Shown: piece after piece, positions 25,901-33,542 of the stretch
How positions within the stretch are numbered: position 1 is the first letter of the stretch
How the letters are laid out: every line of letters starts with the position of its first letter
NCBI GenBank assembly: GCA_028284225.1
Contig: JANQSD010000009.1
Span: 62,001-126,000 of the forward strand
DNA: 64,000 nucleotides
Direction of reading: 5' to 3'
Source of the DNA: Arenicellales bacterium
GTDB lineage: Bacteria > Pseudomonadota > Gammaproteobacteria > Arenicellales > JAHEKD01
Notes under the pieces: generated by a model
What the model was told of the DNA's origin: nothing
The model's input: only the letters and a program-made list of their open reading frames with translations
Databases searched by the model: none
Translations under genes and position numbers: made by a program

Positions 25901-28514
25901 TGTATTGATCATCCTTTCTTGATAAATAAACGAGTTTGTTATTCTCCCCAAAGCGTGCAAGATCACCTGTCTTATACATTTTTCTATCCGGGTAAAACGG
26001 GTCTTGCAGGAATGATTCAGCTGTCAAATCAGCATGGTTTAAGTAACCCTCTGCCAAACTGCAGCCGGAAATATAAATTTCACCCGTGACACCGTTTGGC
26101 AGCGGATTTAAGCCATCATCAAGTAAATAGATGCGTGTATGTTCTGCGGGAATGCCAATCGGCACAGAATGATCATGATCTATCGCAGGATTAAATTGGT
26201 GAATCATGCAGCCGACCGTTGCTTCAGTCGGGCCGTATTCATTAAACAGCTTAATATTTCCGTCAAAACGTGTATGTATGCGTTTTGCCAGCGTGGTTTT
26301 AAAATCCTCACCACCGACAATAAAGGCTTGTATGCGGCTACTAGCGAGCGCTTCGGTATCGATTAATTCAAGATGTGCGGGAGTGAGTTTGACAATATCC
26401 ACTTCGTTTTCTTCAATAACGTCAATGATACTCAGATCAATGCTGTGGCCGTCGGCCTTGTAGGTTCGAATAGTTCCCCCAGAACACAAAGGCACAAAGA
26501 TGGATGTTACCGTCAGGTCAAAACCAATGCTGGAATGAAGCGGGAAAACCTTAGCCTGGTCTTGGATATAGTGTTTTATAGCCCAGCTAATATACGCATA
26601 AAGTGCCTGATGTGAAATGATAACGCCTTTGGGTTGACCGGTTGAACCCGAGGTGTACATCACATAAGCGGTATGACTATGATCAACCTGAGTCCGTGGA
26701 CAGTATGGGTCCTGATGCATACTGGCCAGGTTGTGTAAATTAATCGGTCTAAAATTCAGATTAAGAGTGGTCAGTCTGTTTGATAAATGATCTTCTGTCA
26801 GGATTAATTTCAAGCCTGACTGGTTAGCAATATAATCTATTCTTGCTTTGGGCAGGTTCTGTTCAAGCGGAATATAAGCTGCCCCGGTTTTCAGCACAGC
26901 CAGAATGGCAACAATCAGTTCAATGCTGCGCTGTAGATGGATGCCCACTAAATCACCGGAGCTAATATCGGCTGAGATGAGTTCCGCGCACAATCGGTTC
27001 GATAATTTATCTACTTCTGCATAGCTATAGGTTTGACCATCATCGATGACGGCTGTTCTATGCGGTTGATTGCTAACCGATTGCCGGAACAATTCAATGA
27101 TAATCTTGGATTGGCCGGGAGGCCCGGGCAGTTTATTGTATTCTGTTAACAGGAAGGCTTTGTCCTGATCGGATGATAAGTCCACCTTTGAAAATTGTTG
27201 TGTCGGATTGCTGATAAACGCATCCAGTAATCGCATAAAGTGTGCAGCGATGTCCGGTTGCAGGGCGTTTTGCCAAAGCGCCTGATTGATATCGAATAGC
27301 AGATGTGCCGGTTGATGGGTGTCAAATTGACAAATGTGCACCCTCAGTGCGTGTGCAGGGTCAGAGTAATCACAATGCACCCACTGTATTTTATCTGCAA
27401 TCGAATGCTGGTTATCAAACTCAATATGAATATAATTCAAGACGACATTAAACTGCTTGGACATTTCACCTGTACTTAACCCAGGGCCTGCTTGTTGCAG
27501 CAAGGCCTGAGATGCTGCGCTGACAGATTTATATAGGTCCTCAAAGGTTGCCTTGTCATCAATGTCCACAGTGACAGGAAACAGTTCGATAAACAACCCG
27601 ATCATTTTTTGATGGGTCCTCTGGGTGCGGTTATGAACCGGAACCCCAATCGTTACGGTTGATAAATTACTGACTCGATTCAAATACGCGCACAAAACGG
27701 TTAAGTAAATATTGAACTGGGTTAAGGCCTGGCTGAAACCGGCAATGTTTTTGCTGGCGGCTAATGTTCGCAACCCTCCATCTTGGGCAGCATTAAATAC
27801 ATATTTGAGACGTTTGGTTTTGCCTTCGTCAGCCTGGAAACTGCGGCCATAAAAATGAAATGCTACGGGTTTATGTGGTGTGCTTTCATCAGTATCTATA
27901 CCGCCATGCTGTTGTCGATATTGGTGTTCGAATTGATGATATTGCCTGATCGGTAGCGTCGAATCTGCAGATGGCTTAAGTTGTTGCTCCAATTCAAAAT
28001 AAGCTTTCACCACAGATTTAAACACCAGGCTGGCTGACCAGACATCGGTGATTAAATGATGTTGATTCAAGTACCAAATATAATGCTGCTCTGACAGTTT
28101 TAACAGATGGCTATCGAAACAACATTCGTTGAGTTGGAGCTTTTTTAGTTTTTGTTGATCGATCCAGGTTTGACTCGATGCGATGGGATCAGGGTCAGTA
28201 TCAAACTCAACCAGCTTAAACTCATAATCAAGTTGCTCAACAATATATTGCCTGGGTGATTGATCGTAAATGCCGAATAAATTCCTTAACCCTTCATTTT
28301 GTTTTACCGTATGCGCAAATGCCTGTTTAAATTTTTGGTAATCGATGTGTCGGTTGAATTCAAACGTAAACACCATGTTATACAACGGCTTATCCGGGCT
28401 AAGCTGTTGGCCTAACCAGATCAACTCCTGACCGCGGGTTAAGCTGTACCCGGCAGTTCCGGTAGTCGTAAATTCAGTTTTCACTCCACCAATATGTTGA
28501 GCATGTGACTTCAT
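22962..28514 (-). CDS. NRPS-1: C - A (with embedded PP-loop amidotransferase domain) - PCP - E
   Basis: 1850 residues. Condensation domain about 20-450 (HHLITDVW at 152-159, Gly replaced by Val). Adenylation core about 490-890: A3 YTSGSTGQPKG, A5 NEYGPTEATVG, A8 RKDDQYKIRG near 866. Between A8 and A9 sits an extra block of about 340 residues: zinc-type cysteines HCERCG (near 912) and GVCNLC, an ATP-pyrophosphatase loop LSGGKDST (979-985), and CSVCYGCFK. This matches WbpG-like N-acetyl-sugar amidotransferases. A9/A10 resume near 1270-1292 (NGKID), then PCP (GGDSIKAI, near 1350) and an E domain (HHLAVDAVSW, RTLGWFTSINPICL). The pocket, by hand alignment, is D-L-T-K-I-G-E-V-G, close to the known Asn code DLTKLGEVGK. 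Likely loads Asn, alters it, and epimerises it. Confidence 0.92.
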   Translation of the reverse strand: MKSHAQHIGGVKTEFTTTGTAGYSLTRGQELIWLGQQLSPDKPLYNMVFTFEFNRHIDYQKFKQAFAHTVKQNEGLRNLFGIYDQSPRQYIVEQLDYEFKLVEFDTDPDPIASSQTWIDQQKLKKLQLNECCFDSHLLKLSEQHYIWYLNQHHLITDVWSASLVFKSVVKAYFELEQQLKPSADSTLPIRQYHQFEHQYRQQHGGIDTDESTPHKPVAFHFYGRSFQADEGKTKRLKYVFNAAQDGGLRTLAASKNIAGFSQALTQFNIYLTVLCAYLNRVSNLSTVTIGVPVHNRTQRTHQKMIGLFIELFPVTVDIDDKATFEDLYKSVSAASQALLQQAGPGLSTGEMSKQFNVVLNYIHIEFDNQHSIADKIQWVHCDYSDPAHALRVHICQFDTHQPAHLLFDINQALWQNALQPDIAAHFMRLLDAFISNPTQQFSKVDLSSDQDKAFLLTEYNKLPGPPGQSKIIIELFRQSVSNQPHRTAVIDDGQTYSYAEVDKLSNRLCAELISADISSGDLVGIHLQRSIELIVAILAVLKTGAAYIPLEQNLPKARIDYIANQSGLKLILTEDHLSNRLTTLNLNFRPINLHNLASMHQDPYCPRTQVDHSHTAYVMYTSGSTGQPKGVIISHQALYAYISWAIKHYIQDQAKVFPLHSSIGFDLTVTSIFVPLCSGGTIRTYKADGHSIDLSIIDVIEENEVDIVKLTPAHLELIDTEALASSRIQAFIVGGEDFKTTLAKRIHTRFDGNIKLFNEYGPTEATVGCMIHQFNPAIDHDHSVPIGIPAEHTRIYLLDDGLNPLPNGVTGEIYISGCSLAEGYLNHADLTAESFLQDPFYPDRKMYKTGDLARFGENNKLVYLSRKDDQYKIRGIRVEKAEIENALNQHPQINACHLSYLKAESIKFNEIKHCERCGIASNYPNLRFDQNGVCNLCLEFQRYHDKAQQYFSNMDDLHQLLQRHTAKKTGDYDCLMLLSGGKDSTYALYQLSLMGLSIYAMTLDNGFISDSAKTNISRTVKQLGIDHEFATTSAMNDIFAESLKLHCSVCYGCFKTIYTLALRIAKDKGIPCIVTGLSRGQFFETRLTKESFDTHRFDPAQIDNEVLNARKIYHRINDTVTQRIAGDMFNDDTIFEQISFVDFYRYCDVSLSEIYRFLEHEVPWIRPEDTGRSTNCLINDTGIYYHKQLQGYHNYALPYSWDVRLGLKTRQQAMDELDDVIDVRSVIDNLKKIGITETDTLTDAQSDALVMYYVSERQISSRELRDFLSQHLVTNIIPRYFIRLKELPLTVNGKIDNDQLPDPKKQSRNDDVPLIQASTSHEKTLASIFSQVLQHQKISIHDNYFDLGGDSIKAIQIAAQAGQFGLKIKPGQMFDHQTIKELATVISNDDKFQASQSAIEGVAELTPIQRWFFKQPESARSVFNHSVHLELNKNIPAEQVQLVINKLIEHHDALRHCYTSRADGLKQSVTAELTESKLKQIVANDEISEQLLAETEQALHQSININNGPLIACALITGRYTPKSQLILVIHHLAVDAVSWQILLDDFDLLVKQIHLRQELLLPLKTTAFLDWANFLSQYKNNPIHTTALEKLPDVSQHHPVIVRAEQPAKTETVFDTYVMELPQALCQRLTTKPAIDDKKIPLHKTLLAGLAYCLSKFCKQDSLCINVESHGRYDLDEQINITRTLGWFTSINPICLTVKSGVTDRPLKDLIKQIDDQSELVFHRFIDSQYAAIDQTDFYSNVLFNYFGQHLTGAYQEFFITRPLAFTRSKQTQLQHAIELNIFDSDQSLRIECSYDPAYVFESTLSQLLDQYLVELESLCVNTNTKTANNFNIDSLTDSDLAAIQRQLK

Positions 28515-28516
28515 CG

Positions 28517-28756
28517 TTAGTCAGTCATTAGTCTGGATTGTAAATACTGATCAATATTTCTTAACGATGAAAAATGTTCGATGGTGATGTCATGGGCGGG
28601 CACAGAAATCTGAAACTCCTGCTGAATGAATGTAACAACACGCATAACACTCATTGAATCAAGCAGGCCGCTAATTAACAGCTCATCGTCGATATCGATG
28701 GCCCTGGTGTGATTTAAAACAGTCGTTTCGATAAATTTTTTAAGTTGCTTTTGCAT
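28517..28756 (-). CDS. Stand-alone peptidyl carrier protein
   Basis: 79 residues, the size of a free acyl/peptidyl carrier protein. The phosphopantetheine serine is Ser34 in SGLLDSMSVMRVV. Acidic and helical pattern fits the four-helix carrier fold. It overlaps the stand-alone adenylation gene by 17 bases and is two bases upstream of NRPS-1. In pyoluteorin and prodigiosin pathways an equivalent protein (PltL, PigG) carries prolyl then pyrrolyl-2-carboxyl thioester. By position it should deliver the starter to the first C domain of NRPS-1, after priming by the phosphopantetheinyl transferase encoded in the same operon. Confidence 0.9.
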   Translation of the reverse strand: MQKQLKKFIETTVLNHTRAIDIDDELLISGLLDSMSVMRVVTFIQQEFQISVPAHDITIEHFSSLRNIDQYLQSRLMTD

Positions 28757-30380
28757 GACTTAATTTCTCCCCGATGATGTTAATGCCCAATTTTTTGATT
28801 GCAGAGTTTGCCAACGCTTTACGATCTATTTTTCCTGAGGTTGTACGTGGAAAATCATCGGTGACTAAAACGCTTTCGGGTCTGGCATAAGTGGCTAGTT
28901 TGTCCAGTGCATAGTTACGCAATTTGTCCGGATCGGCTTTATGGCTGTCCTTGACTGTCACCATGACTTCAAGATAGTTGTTTTGATCATTATCGATATG
29001 ACCGAGTTGTTGCAAATCAACCAGGTAAGCAGCAGCTTCCTCAACATTATGGTGCTGAGCGAATACGGATTCAATTTCATCAAGCTCTATGCGATAACCA
29101 CGCAGTTTTATTTGCCTGTCTTTGCGGCCATGCAGAACCAACTGATCCTGCTGATCGTAGGAGACAATATCACCGGTGCGGTAATAGCGTTCATAGATGC
29201 CAGGATTGATTTCGTGCTGATAAAAGCAATCATTATTTAACGACCGGTTGTTCCAATAACCCCGCATCATGGTTGATGAGCGGATCAATAATTCCCCCGA
29301 TTTTTGAACGGTGGTGATGATCTCATCGTCATCATCAACAATCAGCCCTTTGGTATTTGGCCAAATACTGCCGATAGGAATGGTTTCTTCGTTACCGCTG
29401 AATGATTGGGGTAAATGATAGTAAGTGCACTGATTGACCTCAGCCGGACCGTAAACATTACTGAAGCTTGCATGCGGCCATAAATCCATCAATTGGCGTA
29501 AATGTTTTGCTGGGAAAGGTTCGCCGCCATAAAGCACCCAGCGAATGGTCTTAAGGTTACGCTGTTCAAGCTGGCCGTACAAAAGTAATTGGATTAATGC
29601 AAACGGTACTGAATACCAAATGGTAAATTGTTGTTGCTCCATGAATGTTGAGAGGCTGGCAGGCAATTTCATGTAGGCTTCGGAAATGATTACAGTAGTT
29701 GCGCCCGCAAAAGTGACGGTCAGATAGTCCATGGTTGACATATCAAAGTGCAATGAAGAGAAATTGCTAAGCACATCTTCACTACCAACGGAATAAGTGG
29801 CGGCAGATAATTTAGCATAGCTCATGGCGCTATAATGGGTATGCATAATGCCTTTGGGCAGGCCGGTTGAGCCTGAGGTGAAAATAATATACGCCAGATC
29901 CTGTTCGTTGACCTTTACATTTGGAGTTGATTCCGGGTAGTGGGCAATGTCTCGCCAACTAAACGTCGCCAAGCTTTTGGACTCAAAAGTGACGCCAATG
30001 ACGGCCATCAATGGACTGCCCGCAAGCCAGGCCGGATCGAAACTTTTTTGTTTTGAATCCTGGCTTATTAAGAACCGGATTTCACAATCGTTGATGATAT
30101 GGCTTACTCTTTCGGCAGGAGCCAAAGGGTCTATGGGTACATAGGCCGCACCTGCTTTCATGATTCCATAAATAGCGATGGGCAATTCCAGGCTTTTATG
30201 CATAAATATTCCAACTCGGTCACCTTTTTGTACACCTTGTTCTATTAACAAGTTGGCTATCTGATTAGAACGCAGGCTGAGCTGTGAGTAACTTATTGAG
30301 TCAGGCGGGAATCGAAACGCAATTTTGTCGGGCCAGTGTTCGGCCGCGTGATCAATATTATGAGTTAGCAAATAGCGCAT
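28740..30380 (-). CDS. Stand-alone adenylation enzyme, probable L-prolyl-PCP ligase
   Basis: 546 residues, a free-standing A domain with all core motifs: FTSGSTGLPKG (near 167), NVYGPAEVNQC, RTGDIV, RKDRQIKLRGYRIE and TSGKIDRKAL. It has no carrier of its own; the next gene supplies one. Hand alignment gives a pocket D-M-M-Y-L-G-V-Q-C, similar in type to the proline-activating PltF pocket as I recall it (DLLYLALVC). Together with the adjacent acyl-CoA-dehydrogenase homolog and free PCP this is the PltE/PltF/PltL or PigA/PigI/PigG arrangement that forms pyrrole-2-carboxyl-S-PCP from L-proline. The amino acid is a reasoned prediction, not proven. Confidence 0.87.
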   Translation of the reverse strand: MRYLLTHNIDHAAEHWPDKIAFRFPPDSISYSQLSLRSNQIANLLIEQGVQKGDRVGIFMHKSLELPIAIYGIMKAGAAYVPIDPLAPAERVSHIINDCEIRFLISQDSKQKSFDPAWLAGSPLMAVIGVTFESKSLATFSWRDIAHYPESTPNVKVNEQDLAYIIFTSGSTGLPKGIMHTHYSAMSYAKLSAATYSVGSEDVLSNFSSLHFDMSTMDYLTVTFAGATTVIISEAYMKLPASLSTFMEQQQFTIWYSVPFALIQLLLYGQLEQRNLKTIRWVLYGGEPFPAKHLRQLMDLWPHASFSNVYGPAEVNQCTYYHLPQSFSGNEETIPIGSIWPNTKGLIVDDDDEIITTVQKSGELLIRSSTMMRGYWNNRSLNNDCFYQHEINPGIYERYYRTGDIVSYDQQDQLVLHGRKDRQIKLRGYRIELDEIESVFAQHHNVEEAAAYLVDLQQLGHIDNDQNNYLEVMVTVKDSHKADPDKLRNYALDKLATYARPESVLVTDDFPRTTSGKIDRKALANSAIKKLGINIIGEKLSHAKAT

Positions 30381-30385
30381 CAGGA

Positions 30386-31513
30386 TTACAATCCCAGCAG
30401 GTTTGCGATGATCTTGCGTTGAATATCAGAGGTGCCGGAATAAATTACACCTGCAGTTGCATCACGTAAATCGCGTTCAACCTCGTGTTCAGTTAAATAT
30501 CCCAGTGCCCCGTGTATTCGTATGGCATCCATTGAGTTGGCGACAAAGGCCTCAGACACATAGAGCTTGGTCATGGCTGCTTCCAGCATAGCCGGCTCAC
30601 TGTTATCTTTCAGAGCCGCTATTTTATTAATTAATAACCGGGAGATTTCCAAACGTGTTTTCATCTCGACAATACGATTGGAGATGGATTGGAATTTGCT
30701 TATGGTTTGCTCGAATTGCTTTCGATTGCGACTGTATTCAATACACTGATCTAACTGCCTTGCCATTGAACCGATGTGGGAAGCAAATACAAAGCCACGC
30801 TCCCAATCCATGGATTGGGTAAACAAACTCACACCAATCCCTTCTGGCCCGAGCCGCTGCGATGCTTCAACAAAGCAATCTTGAAATTTGATTGCACCCA
30901 GCGGATTGCTGGCCAGGCCCATTTTTTCCATAGGCTGGGAAACTTCGACGCCCGCTGCATTAGTTTCAACTAAAAAGGCAGAGATACCCCATTGACCGGC
31001 CTGTGGATTGCTATTGGCGAATACCAGTGCCAAATCAGCAACAGGCGCCAGACCCAAATACGTTTTTTCACCATTTAAACGATAACCATCACTTACTTTT
31101 TCAGCCGTGGTTTTTAGTTTGAACGAATCTGAGCCTGATTCTTTTTCTGTCATGGCATGGGTAGCGATTATTTCTCCCGAACACAGTTTAGGTAGATAAA
31201 GTTGTTTTTGCTGCTCTGAGCCGAATTGTAAAATCGGTTCCTGTACGCTCCACATCTGGCCATTCAAGCCCAGTGTTAAACCATTATCATTGCAACCATA
31301 ACCCAAAGCCTCAAGTGCATAAATAGTGCTGGTAATACTTAAACCGGTACCTCCATACTGCTCAGGTATAAACCAGCCTAAAACGCCAAAGTCAGCACAA
31401 CGTTGCCATCGTTCCCGGTTGAATTGTGCAGATGGGTTTTGTAATTCCGATTGAGCAAAAGCCAGAGTATTTTGGTATAGCTCTTTTTGTTTTTCAGAAT
31501 AATCGGTTCTCAT
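30386..31513 (-). CDS. Acyl-CoA-dehydrogenase-like flavoenzyme, probable prolyl-PCP dehydrogenase
   Basis: 375 residues, normal for the acyl-CoA dehydrogenase family. FAD-binding and substrate segments are THAMTEKESGSD and NGEKTYLGLAPVADLALVF; the C-terminus has RIHGALGYLTEHEVERDLRD and YSGTSDIQRKIIA. Glu238 in SMDWERG is in the position of the catalytic base in isovaleryl-type members and in prolyl-PCP oxidases such as PigA/PltE, where a W-E-R motif occurs. It should carry out the four-electron oxidation of prolyl-S-PCP to pyrrolyl-2-carboxyl-S-PCP. Five bases separate it from the adenylation gene. An alternative is another aminoacyl-PCP desaturation. Confidence 0.87.
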   Translation of the reverse strand: MRTDYSEKQKELYQNTLAFAQSELQNPSAQFNRERWQRCADFGVLGWFIPEQYGGTGLSITSTIYALEALGYGCNDNGLTLGLNGQMWSVQEPILQFGSEQQKQLYLPKLCSGEIIATHAMTEKESGSDSFKLKTTAEKVSDGYRLNGEKTYLGLAPVADLALVFANSNPQAGQWGISAFLVETNAAGVEVSQPMEKMGLASNPLGAIKFQDCFVEASQRLGPEGIGVSLFTQSMDWERGFVFASHIGSMARQLDQCIEYSRNRKQFEQTISKFQSISNRIVEMKTRLEISRLLINKIAALKDNSEPAMLEAAMTKLYVSEAFVANSMDAIRIHGALGYLTEHEVERDLRDATAGVIYSGTSDIQRKIIANLLGL

Positions 31514-31522
31514 TTTTACGAT

Positions 31523-32674
31523 CTAAGCAAAAGCGCGTTGGATAAACCAGTAACTAGCTATCAAAATCAATAACACTGAACCGGCTTTGAGTATCACAGG
31601 CACATAAAACGTTGAGCGGCGTAACAGGTAGAGAATCGGGAAAAGCAACAACACAATTACGATTTGCCCAAGTTCTACACCAATGTTAAAGCGAATGACC
31701 ATTTTTACCAGGTCTTCCATTCTGAATGGCAAGTTACCCATGACTGTGGCAAAACCCAGACCATGAAACAGGCCCAGAAACAGGATTATCCATAATGAAC
31801 CACGTTTTACTGACTGAGTGATGTTATTCAAAGCAACCAAAATGATTGACAGCGCAATCATGGATTCCACAAATTGGCTATTGATCTTGATGATCTGAAG
31901 TGCTGCAAGTAATAGGGTGATAGAGTGAGCGAGCGTAAATACAGTGATGATTTTCAATAACTGCCACAGGGCGCTTTTGTATTCGGTTACCGGTTGCCAC
32001 TGGTTATTTTTATTGACTAACACAATGGGCAGGATCAGGGCGAGGATGAACAAGACATGATCTATTCCAAGCCAAATATGCAACATGCCCTGCCAGACCA
32101 TTTCCATAGAATCCAGCAGTCCAGATATATTGTTCAGATCAAGTGTTTGTGTTGGATTGTTAGGGCTGAAAACCAGAGCCGTATATTCAGCGCCGTAATC
32201 TTTGTTTTGTTTGGCATTGTATTGCACCAGAAATAAGCCACGATGAACAGGATCGTTTTCGTAGAACATTTGGTGCGTGATAACAAGATTATCCGGTAAC
32301 TCACCACTGTCAATACGAAAGAGATATTGAGCATAAGTGGTTTCCGGCACAATACCGGCTTTAATAAATTCTATTTGGAATTTGTTTTGCCCTGGTGGGG
32401 CTATAGAGAAATTCTGATCGATATACTGTTGCACTTTGGGAGCGGTGTCACTAATCGTTTTGAGAGCGGATGATTCATCATCCGGGATGGATATTCCCAG
32501 CTTCTGCTCAAGTTCGGTGAAATTAATCTGGAATTCGCCTTCGATTGAGGTATCCAGAAAATTAGCAAATATATAATCTTCCCCTTCGGAATGACCAAAG
32601 GACGGCAGGCTGATTAGATTTACGCCAACTAGCAGTAATACAGCCAGTGTGTAATACGAATTTTTTATTTCCAT
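31523..32674 (-). CDS. HupE/UreJ-family membrane protein with periplasmic N-terminal domain
   Basis: 383 residues. A signal segment (residues 8-25) leads to a periplasmic domain of about 170 residues, followed by six or seven membrane helices with the HupE/UreJ signatures GIDHVLFILALIL, FTLAHSITLLLA, GLFHGLGFATVMG and FNIGVELGQIVIV. The conserved His and Asp residues suggest metal handling; classical HupE members carry nickel, but for this two-domain group the substrate is not settled. It lies nine bases before the dehydrogenase gene, firmly inside the NRPS operon, with no hydrogenase or urease near. AAGGAG is only one base from the ATG. Confidence 0.85.
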   Translation of the reverse strand: MEIKNSYYTLAVLLLVGVNLISLPSFGHSEGEDYIFANFLDTSIEGEFQINFTELEQKLGISIPDDESSALKTISDTAPKVQQYIDQNFSIAPPGQNKFQIEFIKAGIVPETTYAQYLFRIDSGELPDNLVITHQMFYENDPVHRGLFLVQYNAKQNKDYGAEYTALVFSPNNPTQTLDLNNISGLLDSMEMVWQGMLHIWLGIDHVLFILALILPIVLVNKNNQWQPVTEYKSALWQLLKIITVFTLAHSITLLLAALQIIKINSQFVESMIALSIILVALNNITQSVKRGSLWIILFLGLFHGLGFATVMGNLPFRMEDLVKMVIRFNIGVELGQIVIVLLLFPILYLLRRSTFYVPVILKAGSVLLILIASYWFIQRAFA

Positions 32675-32706
32675 TCTCCTTATTATGTCTACAAGAATAA
32701 CAAATA

Positions 32707-32728
32707 TTAGCTAACTTGCATAAGCTAA
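32707..32728. promoter_or_regulatory. Dyad in the 109-base gap ahead of the HupE gene, possible operator
   Basis: TTAGCT at 32707-32712 and AGCTAA at 32723-32728 form a perfect six-base inverted repeat with a ten-base spacer. This gap is the only sizeable one in the NRPS operon, so an internal promoter driving the biosynthetic genes could lie here. On the minus strand TAATAT follows the dyad, resembling a -10 box, but no well-spaced -35 box is visible. Weak evidence. Confidence 0.3.
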
Positions 32729-32783
32729 GCACAAGCATGTGAAAATATCGTGAAACAGTGTGCTATATCGATAAATACTGCTG

Positions 32784-33542
32784 TTATGCGTATTCTATGC
32801 TAACAAGATGTTTGTTAATGACAAAGTTATCAGGCTTGGATTTAACACTGACAGCCCAGGGATAATCATTGTCAAAATTATATCTTAAGACAATATAGTC
32901 GCTGTGATTTAGGCATAGATGTTCAATCCCGTTTTTGGAAATAAATTCATTAGGATTGATTTTTTTAGGGTCAAAATAAAATCCTGTCCCCATGCATTTA
33001 AGTATTGATTCCTTGGCGACCCATGTTTGGTAAAAATGATTTAGTTGTTCTTTGCCGGAGAAATTTGAGAAATAATTGAATTCCTTATTGGACATTATAG
33101 TTTTGGCAACAGCGGTTAAGTCAATATTGGAGTTGTAACGCTCAACGTCAATGCCGACAGGAAAATTAGGGTGAAAAGCCACCATGACAACATCGTTACT
33201 GTGGGTGATATTGAAATGTATCAAAGACCGGTGTGGGTCTGACAGCATCGGTTTGCCTGATACGAAATCCAGTTCAATATTGGTTACAGGAATATCCGAA
33301 TAAGAATGGATGACAGATCTGAGGATTGACCGTCCGGCCATAAACATATTTTTATCTGATGCTTGCAGAAATCGATGACATCTATCCAGTTCATTCTTTG
33401 TCAGTAAACTTGTCTCTACTAACTCCTCAGCCGCTAAATTTCTCAAATCAGCGATGACAACCACAATCTCTTGATTCGCAATATATCTAACTTTAGGGAT
33501 TGATAGTTTTATCATGTTTGCTTTGAATTCGTTTGATTTCAT
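32784..33542 (-). CDS. Sfp-type 4'-phosphopantetheinyl transferase
   Basis: 252 residues. Family motifs are present in order: MAGRSILRSVI, SGKPML, FNITHSNDVVMVAF, VGIDVE with the magnesium-binding Asp/Glu, and WVAKESILKCMGTG. Sfp-type enzymes transfer phosphopantetheine from CoA to the serine of carrier domains, here the free PCP and those of NRPS-1, -3 and -4. The first ATG (33542) overlaps the end of the LysR gene by 50 bases; a second ATG at 33515 would reduce this to 23. Either start implies co-transcription with lysR. It precedes the biosynthetic genes by 109 bases. Confidence 0.92.
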   Translation of the reverse strand: MKSNEFKANMIKLSIPKVRYIANQEIVVVIADLRNLAAEELVETSLLTKNELDRCHRFLQASDKNMFMAGRSILRSVIHSYSDIPVTNIELDFVSGKPMLSDPHRSLIHFNITHSNDVVMVAFHPNFPVGIDVERYNSNIDLTAVAKTIMSNKEFNYFSNFSGKEQLNHFYQTWVAKESILKCMGTGFYFDPKKINPNEFISKNGIEHLCLNHSDYIVLRYNFDNDYPWAVSVKSKPDNFVINKHLVSIEYA

